11,001 bases of DNA, taken from NCBI GenBank assembly GCA_006226265.1, contig SBHH01000266.1, forward strand, positions 1 to 11,001, written 5' to 3'. This DNA is from Alphaproteobacteria bacterium (GTDB taxonomy: Bacteria > Pseudomonadota > Alphaproteobacteria > Sneathiellales > Sneathiellaceae). How positions within the stretch are numbered: position 1 is the stretch's first letter; each line of letters opens with the position of its first letter. Made by a program: the position numbers and the translations under genes. Positions 6,755-11,001 of this stretch are shown here, piece after piece. Under the pieces are notes generated by a model. That model had not been told where the DNA came from, made no database searches, and worked only from the letters and a program-made list of their open reading frames with translations.

Positions 6755-7518
6755 GCGCGTTCTCCAAAATAAATCGCGCGAAGCGCCGGATCGTTCAGAA
6801 CGGTTTGCGGCTCGTCATCCGCGAGCAGCCTGCCCCGGTCAAGAAAGGCTATGCGGTCCGATATCCCGATAACGATGTCGAGATTATGTTCGATGATACA
6901 GACGGTCACGCCCTGCTTTACCTCCTCGCGCAGGATTTCCAGGAATTTCTCGTAGGAATGCGGATCGAGGCCCGATGCTGGCTCGTCCAGCAGCCAGAGC
7001 CGCGCCTCCGTCGCCATGACCCGCGCCATGGAGAGGAACTTGCGCTCCGCATAGGCGAGGTCTTTTGCCCGGGTCTTGCGCTTGTCGGCAAGGCCGGTGC
7101 GACTGAGGGCATATTCGACCCGCTCCTGCCGCGCGGCGCGCTGATTTCCAGTTTGCGGCAGCGGCAGGGATCCGGCCTCGATGGAGGTCAAAACATTCTC
7201 CTCGACCGACATTTCGCTGAACAGGCGCAGATCCTGGAAAGTGCGCAGAATTCCGGCGCGGGCGGCCTGAAAAGGCTTGATCCGGTTGATCGGCTGACCC
7301 AGCCATTTGATCGAACCGCTATCCTTGGAAAGCTCCCCTGTGATCAGGTTGAACAGCGTCGTCTTGCCGGCCCCGTTCGGACCGACCAATGTCGTGATGA
7401 TCCCGGCACGAAGATCCATGGAGACATTGTCCACCGCCTTGACGCCGCCGAAAGCCTTGTCGACATTGCGGATCTCCATAAGGACATCCTCTGTGCCTTT
7501 CGTATTCTCGACCATCAT
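6751..7518 (-). CDS. livG: Branched-chain-amino-acid-type ABC transporter ATPase LivG
   Basis: A 255-residue ATP-binding subunit pairing with LivF. Walker A is GPNGAGKTT (46-54), the Q-loop is RTFQDLRLF with Gln95, Walker B is LWLLDEP (174-180), and the switch His211 lies in IIEHN. The ABC signature is odd: where LivG proteins usually read like L-x-Y-G-Q, this one has LAYAE (154-158), so the conserved glycine is Ala and the glutamine Glu. The helix after it (RKFLSMARVMA) is normal, so alignment is secure. The partner LivF keeps an intact signature, so the heterodimer would have one canonical and one altered ATP site. The first of two ATG codons at 7518 overlaps the livM stop by four bases; the second at 7515 is also possible. 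Overlap with livF is four bases. Confidence 0.94.
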   Translation of the reverse strand: MMVENTKGTEDVLMEIRNVDKAFGGVKAVDNVSMDLRAGIITTLVGPNGAGKTTLFNLITGELSKDSGSIKWLGQPINRIKPFQAARAGILRTFQDLRLFSEMSVEENVLTSIEAGSLPLPQTGNQRAARQERVEYALSRTGLADKRKTRAKDLAYAERKFLSMARVMATEARLWLLDEPASGLDPHSYEKFLEILREEVKQGVTVCIIEHNLDIVIGISDRIAFLDRGRLLADDEPQTVLNDPALRAIYFGERA

Positions 7519-8405
7519 TCTTTTCCCGCGCTGGAATGCTTCTTGCGGCCGATGATGCCACCGGGTCGGTAGATCATCAGAAGGGCCATGCCGAGCCCGT
7601 AGATGATTTGCTGGATCGCGCCGATTTCCGTCTGCGGCAGGAAATCGAGATAGCTGATGAGACTCGGCAGCAAAAGAAGGAGGGCTGCGCCGACAATTGG
7701 TCCGGCCTGGGTTCCCGTGCCGCCGATAATCACCATTGCCATGATGAGGACCGAGGTATCGAGCTTGAAGCTCTCGACATTGATGAAGCTGAGATAGCTT
7801 GCATACATGACACCGGCGACGGCGGCGAGGGCAGCCGAGATCACGACCGAAATGGTTTTGATCAGGGGAACGTTCTTGCCAAAGGCCGCCGCCGCGCTTT
7901 CACTGTCGCGGATGGCGCGAAGGCTCCGTCCGAAACTGGAATGCACAAGGCGGTTGATGATGATCAGCACGATGACAAGAGCCGCGAGGGTCAGGAAAAC
8001 GAACTGGCCCGGCTTGAAAATGTCCAGACCTGCCACATTGACCGGCGGAATGCCGACAAGGCCGCCGATCCCGCCGGTCACGCTTTTCCATTCCGAAAAG
8101 ATGGTGACCGCCAGCACCTGCAGGCCGAGCGAGGCGGCCACGAAATACTCTCCGCGCACGCGAAGCGCCGGCAAGGCCAGGATCAGGGATAGGACGGCGC
8201 CCGCCACCATGGCCACAGGCAGGGAAATGAAGATTGACGCATTGACATGCATCGCCGCATAGGTGCCGGCATAGGCACCGACACCAAAGAACACGGCATG
8301 GGCGAGGGAGTAGATCCCCGCATACCCCATGATGAAATTGAGGGTTGAGGCGAGGATCGAATAGATGGAGATAAGGATGACGAGGTTCAGCAGATATGCT
8401 TCCAC
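7515..8405 (-). CDS. livM: Branched-chain-amino-acid-type ABC permease LivM
   Basis: A 296-residue integral membrane permease forming the translocation path with LivH. The N-terminus (MEAYLLNLVILISIYSILAS) enters the first helix, and FIMGYAGIYSLAHAVFFGVG (24-43) matches the conserved LivM segment. The cytoplasmic coupling loop that meets the ATPases is at ~159-179 (GRSLRAIRDSESAAAAFGKN). GGTGTQAGPIVGA (228-240) is the glycine-rich conserved block. The frame stays open upstream to 8564, but that region lies inside livH and reads as a Ser/Arg/Cys-rich shadow. I choose GTG 8405: it is 13 bp after the livH stop, has AAGG seven bases upstream, and gives the normal family N-terminus. The 3' end overlaps livG by four bases. 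Confidence 0.93.
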   Translation of the reverse strand: MEAYLLNLVILISIYSILASTLNFIMGYAGIYSLAHAVFFGVGAYAGTYAAMHVNASIFISLPVAMVAGAVLSLILALPALRVRGEYFVAASLGLQVLAVTIFSEWKSVTGGIGGLVGIPPVNVAGLDIFKPGQFVFLTLAALVIVLIIINRLVHSSFGRSLRAIRDSESAAAAFGKNVPLIKTISVVISAALAAVAGVMYASYLSFINVESFKLDTSVLIMAMVIIGGTGTQAGPIVGAALLLLLPSLISYLDFLPQTEIGAIQQIIYGLGMALLMIYRPGGIIGRKKHSSAGKE

Positions 8406-8418
8406 AAGACTGCCTTTC

Positions 8419-9288
8419 TCAATGAGCCGCGGAACGACCGAGCAGGCCGGACGGACGCAGCATGATGAACAGGAACAGGATCGCGAATGTGACGGCTTCG
8501 GTCCATTGGGAATCGACATAGAGAAGCGCGAGACTCTCTGCAAGCCCGAGCACGAGACCCGCAAGGAGGGTGCCCGTAACGCTGCCGATGCCGCCGACGA
8601 TGGTCGCCGCCAGTGAAATCAGCATCACATGATGCCCCATCGCAGGGTTGAGCCCGGATGTGGCGCCGGAAATGATCGCCGCCGGAACGACGAGGATCGA
8701 CCCGATTGTGAAGGCACAGGCGGAAATGAAGCGGGGATTGAGACCAAATACCCGGACAAGCTCCGGGTTATCCGCAAGGGCCCGGAGGGACATGCCCATA
8801 TGGCTGAATTTCAGGAAACACCAGAGAATGCCGAAAAAGGCGGCCGCGCAAAGGATCGAAATCCAGGAAAGCGGGGCGATGAACAAGCCGTCCATCACTT
8901 CGGTCGAGAAGGAAAGCGGGGTCTGGATGGTGACAAAGCCACGGCCGAAAATCATGCCAACGACATTCTCGACGACGATCCCGATCCCGAAGGAGGCGAC
9001 AAAGACGGTAAAGAAGGAGCCTTCGTCCCGCTGAATGGGTACATAGACGAACCGGTTCAGCAAAAGCCCGAAGGCGATGGCGCCTGCGGTTGCAGCGACG
9101 ATCCCGAGAAACAGGCCGTATCCGGATATATCCATAAAGTAGAACAGGTAGGCGGCAATAATGAATGTCGCCCCGTGCGCAAAATGGAATATCCGGGTGG
9201 ATCCGAAAATAAGCGAGAATCCGACGGCCGTGAGCGCATATAGCGCACCGGTCTGCAGACCGGTGATGGTCAGCTGCAACGCAAGCAT
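8419..9288 (-). CDS. livH: Branched-chain-amino-acid-type ABC permease LivH
   Basis: A 289-residue integral membrane permease, partner of LivM. ITGLQTGALYALTAVGFSLI (8-27) and RIFHFAHGATFIIAAY (32-47) are the characteristic first-helix and N-FAHG blocks. The ATPase-coupling loop is MSLRALADNPELVRVFGLN (~166-184). VGGIGSVTGTLLAGLVLGLA (231-250) is the conserved glycine-rich end segment. About eight hydrophobic segments are visible. The ATG at 9288 lies 23 bp after the stop of the binding-protein gene, with AGGA ten bases upstream. A perfect 20-bp palindrome covers codons 8-15. A possible RNA switch spans the upstream junction. A 13-bp gap leads to livM. Confidence 0.94.
   Translation of the reverse strand: MLALQLTITGLQTGALYALTAVGFSLIFGSTRIFHFAHGATFIIAAYLFYFMDISGYGLFLGIVAATAGAIAFGLLLNRFVYVPIQRDEGSFFTVFVASFGIGIVVENVVGMIFGRGFVTIQTPLSFSTEVMDGLFIAPLSWISILCAAAFFGILWCFLKFSHMGMSLRALADNPELVRVFGLNPRFISACAFTIGSILVVPAAIISGATSGLNPAMGHHVMLISLAATIVGGIGSVTGTLLAGLVLGLAESLALLYVDSQWTEAVTFAILFLFIMLRPSGLLGRSAAH
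9246..9265 (-). repeat. Perfect 20-bp palindrome inside the 5' end of livH
   Basis: CACCGGTCTGCAGACCGGTG equals its own reverse complement. In RNA it folds as an 8-bp GC-rich stem with a UGCA loop, starting 23 bases downstream of the livH start codon. It encodes TGLQTG, so part of the symmetry follows from the repeated Thr-Gly codons flanking Leu-Gln, but the codon choices (ACC GGT twice) complete it. It may be a translation-modulating hairpin, a protein site, or chance. Confidence 0.6.
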
Positions 9289-9292
9289 TTGT

Positions 9293-9332
9293 TGTCAGTC
9301 CTGTTTACTTGTTAAAAACTGACAGTAGTCAG
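9293..9332 (-). promoter_or_regulatory. Possible attenuator at the binding-protein/livH junction
   Basis: On the minus strand, CTGAC (9332-9328), a TACT loop and GTCAG (9323-9319) form a 5-bp hairpin followed at once by TTTTT (9318-9314), a weak terminator-like structure ending at the binding-protein stop codon. The second arm, as TGTCAG (9324-9319), can instead pair with CTGACA at 9298-9293, leaving the livH AGGA in a 20-base loop. The two folds exclude each other. A partial stop here would explain a higher dose of binding protein than permease, as is common in such operons. The stems are short, so this is tentative. Confidence 0.35.
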
Positions 9333-10448
9333 AACTTCGGTTTTGCCATTCTTCACAACCTTGACCTGGATCGGGAAAAGAAGCGTTCCGTTGCTCTGGA
9401 AGGAAACCGTTCCGCCGACCAGATTGAAGCTCTTCATCTCTTCGCGCTTGGCGAGGAGATTGGCACCCGTGACCTCTTTGCCTTCCGCTTCCAGCGCATG
9501 GGCAAGGATGCCGTAGATAAGGACGGCATTGTAATAGTTCACGTTATAGGCGGTCGGCGCCCGCTTGTATTTCGCTTCATAATCCGTGACAAAGCGCTTG
9601 GTGACCGGATCGTCGGACTTGTAGTTGACGCCCTGTCCGGTGGCGATCAGACCTTCGGATTCGGGAAGGGCCAGCGCATCCGGCACCAGATAGCCGGAAT
9701 AGGTGATGAACTGCTGGCTCACGCCGTTATCGCGAAGCTGCTTGACGATCTGGATCTGCTGCGCGCCATAGCTCGCGATATAGACCGCGTCGGGCTTTGC
9801 CGCACGCACCTTGGCCGCGATACCGGAGAACTGCTGCGCCGTGACCGGAACGGAAAGCGTATCGACCAGTTCGCCGCCCGCCTTATCAAGCGTGGATTTC
9901 AGCTCGTCCAGAATGGAATTGCCGAACGGATCGTCGATATAGATCAGGACAACGCGCTTGATCCCCTTTTCCTTCACGAGATAGGGCATGGCGGCGCGAA
10001 CCTCGAGATTGACGAGCGGGATCACGTTCCAGAAATATTTGCCGAGCGAGGCAAGGTCCGGACCGACGCCGCCGCCGTTCACCGCAACCACTTCATTCCG
10101 CATGGCAAGGGTCGAAATGGCCTTGGAAACGCCGGTGAAGGCGGACAGCACATAGGGAACATGCGTGACATTGACGAGCTTCGTCATGCCGACCACGGCC
10201 GGCTGCGGTTTGCCCTGGCTGTCTTCATAGGCGATGGAAAGCGGGCCGCTCAGCATCTTGTCGGCATTGATATGTTCAACCGCGAGATCGGACCCGGACA
10301 TAAAGACATCGCCATAGACGGCGTTGGGTCCGCTCAGCGGAAAGAGGGCGCCAATCGTATGGTCCTGCGCTGCGGCGGAACCGCTGCCGAAGGCGAATGC
10401 GCATGCTGCTACAGATAGAGTTGCGAGGAGATTTCTTATCTTTTTCAT
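9312..10448 (-). CDS. HAAT-type periplasmic substrate-binding protein (LivJ/LivK-like)
   Basis: A 378-residue periplasmic solute receptor of the Peripla_BP_6 (type I, leucine/isoleucine/valine-binding) family, which delivers ligand to LivH/LivM. MKKIRNLLATLSVAACAFAF is a Sec signal peptide, probably cleaved after Ala27 (SAAA|QD). The mature start TIGALFPLSGPNAVYGDVFM (31-50) is the standard first strand and ligand-loop region of the family. Two alternating alpha/beta lobes follow. The open frame extends 24 codons upstream, but ATG 10448 is preferred: it begins the signal peptide and has AGGA nine bases upstream. First gene of the operon, divergent from the SDR gene. Family members bind amino acids, but also aromatic acids, fatty acids, amides and urea; the CoA ligase in the operon points to a carboxylic acid here. 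No symbol is given because the ligand is not known. Confidence 0.93.
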   Translation of the reverse strand: MKKIRNLLATLSVAACAFAFGSGSAAAQDHTIGALFPLSGPNAVYGDVFMSGSDLAVEHINADKMLSGPLSIAYEDSQGKPQPAVVGMTKLVNVTHVPYVLSAFTGVSKAISTLAMRNEVVAVNGGGVGPDLASLGKYFWNVIPLVNLEVRAAMPYLVKEKGIKRVVLIYIDDPFGNSILDELKSTLDKAGGELVDTLSVPVTAQQFSGIAAKVRAAKPDAVYIASYGAQQIQIVKQLRDNGVSQQFITYSGYLVPDALALPESEGLIATGQGVNYKSDDPVTKRFVTDYEAKYKRAPTAYNVNYYNAVLIYGILAHALEAEGKEVTGANLLAKREEMKSFNLVGGTVSFQSNGTLLFPIQVKVVKNGKTEVLTTVSF

Positions 10449-10482
10449 GGGGATAATTCCTGCGGGTTTGTTGTTGATTTTT

Positions 10483-10510
10483 CTTATGTTTAGAATGATT
10501 AATTTTTCAA
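10483..10510 (-). promoter_or_regulatory. Candidate sigma70-type promoter of the transport operon
   Basis: Read on the minus strand, TTGAAA (10510-10505) and CATAAG (10488-10483) are separated by 16 bp, matching the -35 and -10 consensus at five and four of six positions. They lie 35 bp upstream of the binding-protein start at 10448, in an AT-rich patch. A second -35-like TTGACT (10520-10515) lies ten bp further upstream. Placement is by eye only. Confidence 0.4.
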
Positions 10511-10593
10511 GGAAAGTCAACGAAGGACTAGCTGCCTGACGCGCCGATACCGGATCAAGGCGAGACAGTCTTTGGCGAACAGGTCATATCAGG

Positions 10594-10611
10594 ATAGATT
10601 TGGTCTATAAC
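10594..10611 (+). promoter_or_regulatory. Candidate -10 element and operator of the SDR gene
   Basis: TATAAC at 10606-10611 is a good -10 match 23 bp before the SDR start codon. It overlaps an inverted repeat, ATAGA at 10594-10598 and TCTAT at 10604-10608 with a 5-base spacer. No good -35 hexamer sits 16-18 bp upstream, which fits an activated or regulated promoter. A direct repeat GGTCATA (10582-10588) / GGTCTATA (10602-10609) has a 20-bp period. Confidence 0.35.
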
Positions 10612-10634
10612 AAAAAGTAAGCAGGAGAAGTAAG

Positions 10635-11001
10635 ATGGGAGTTCTCGATAATTTCAGGCTGGACGGCAAGGTTGCGCTGGTGACGGGGGCAAGCAAGGGG
10701 CTGGGCCTTGCCATGGCGCAGGCGCTGGCAGAGGCCGGGGCGAATGTCATTGGCGTCAGTGCGACCCTCAAACTGTCTGGGAGCGAAGCGGAGAAGGCCG
10801 TTCAGGCGGCGGGCCGCAGCTTCACCGCCTACCAATGCGATTTCAGTGATCGCAAGGCGCTTTATGAATTTATCGGCACGCTTAAAAAGAACCATCCGGT
10901 GATCGATATTCTTGTCAATAATGCGGGCACCGTGCGGCGGGCGCCGGTGACCGAACATGGCGACGACATCTGGGACGAGGTAATCGAGATCAATCTCAAT
11001 T
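10635..11001 (+). CDS. Short-chain dehydrogenase/reductase, KduD-like (3' truncated)
   Basis: The first 122 residues of a classical SDR oxidoreductase; the frame runs off the window with no stop. The Rossmann dinucleotide motif TGASKGLG (17-24, TGxxxGxG), the adenine-contacting Asp in CDF (~69), and NNAG (95-98) are all in their expected places. NNAGTVRRAP followed by WDEVIEINL resembles 2-deoxy-D-gluconate/gluconate dehydrogenases (KduD and IdnO/Gno type), suggesting oxidation of a hydroxyl on a sugar acid or similar hydroxy-acid. The Ser-Tyr-Lys catalytic residues lie beyond the end, so activity cannot be confirmed. AGGAGA at 10623-10628 is six bases before the ATG. It is divergent from the binding-protein gene and shares about 186 bp of regulatory DNA with it, suggesting joint control and a role in catabolism of the imported compound. 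Confidence 0.9.
   Translation, partial: MGVLDNFRLDGKVALVTGASKGLGLAMAQALAEAGANVIGVSATLKLSGSEAEKAVQAAGRSFTAYQCDFSDRKALYEFIGTLKKNHPVIDILVNNAGTVRRAPVTEHGDDIWDEVIEINLN

Noticed and set aside
6730..7572. 280-codon plus-strand frame opposite livG
   Set aside because: A shadow of a canonical ABC ATPase gene, with no domain of its own.
8406..8564. Upstream extension of livM to 8564
   Set aside because: The added residues are Ser/Cys/Arg-rich, overlap livH entirely, and precede a GTG start that has a ribosome binding site and the normal family N-terminus.
9309..10418. 369-codon plus-strand open frame opposite the binding-protein gene
   Set aside because: It mirrors the binding protein along its length, is rich in charged low-complexity segments, and has no family motif.
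10449..10520. N-terminal extension of the binding protein to 10520
   Set aside because: It would bury the Sec signal peptide 24 residues in, and it overlaps the likely promoter.
10605..10958. 117-codon minus-strand frame at the right end
   Set aside because: It lies opposite the SDR, whose Rossmann and NNAG motifs and ribosome binding site make the plus-strand reading clear.

Overview
The window looks like a stretch of an alphaproteobacterial chromosome. That placement rests on moderately high GC by eye, the style of the methyl-accepting chemotaxis protein, and best remembered resemblances to alphaproteobacterial families. The genus cannot be fixed from sequence alone. Both ends cut through genes: a chemoreceptor lacks its N-terminus on the left, and a short-chain dehydrogenase lacks its C-terminus on the right.

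Left part (1-4267). The signalling end of a chemoreceptor (+) converges on a SAM-dependent methyltransferase (-), with a strong probably bidirectional hairpin terminator between them. Divergent from the methyltransferase is a two-gene unit (+): an XRE-family regulator with a C-terminal cupin sensor domain, then a small stand-alone cupin protein. Two matching dyads 22 bp apart lie just upstream of the regulator and are the best operator candidate in the window. A terminator hairpin straddles the cupin stop codon. Converging on it is a Bcr/CflA-type drug/small-molecule exporter of the MFS family (-).

Right part (4434-10448, all -). This is a compact six-gene operon, in transcription order periplasmic binding protein, permease LivH, permease LivM, ATPase LivG, ATPase LivF, AMP-forming acyl-CoA synthetase/ligase. 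The junctions are 23 bp, 13 bp, 4-bp overlap, 4-bp overlap and 1-bp overlap, so translation is coupled along the set. The logic is import of a small organic acid (or amino-acid-like compound) by a branched-chain-amino-acid-type (HAAT) ABC transporter followed by thioesterification to CoA. The substrate is not readable from sequence. The exporter gene lies 166 bp beyond the ligase on the same strand and may be reached by read-through. Divergent from the binding protein, across about 190 bp of shared regulatory DNA, a KduD-like SDR dehydrogenase starts and runs off the window.

Points worth a second look: a degenerate ABC signature motif in LivG, a possible attenuator made of three short complementary segments between the binding-protein and livH genes, a perfect 20-bp palindrome just inside livH, the twin regulator dyads, and non-canonical core motifs in the ligase. 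No mobile element, CRISPR array, tRNA or rRNA was seen, and no gene-free stretch exceeds 200 bp.
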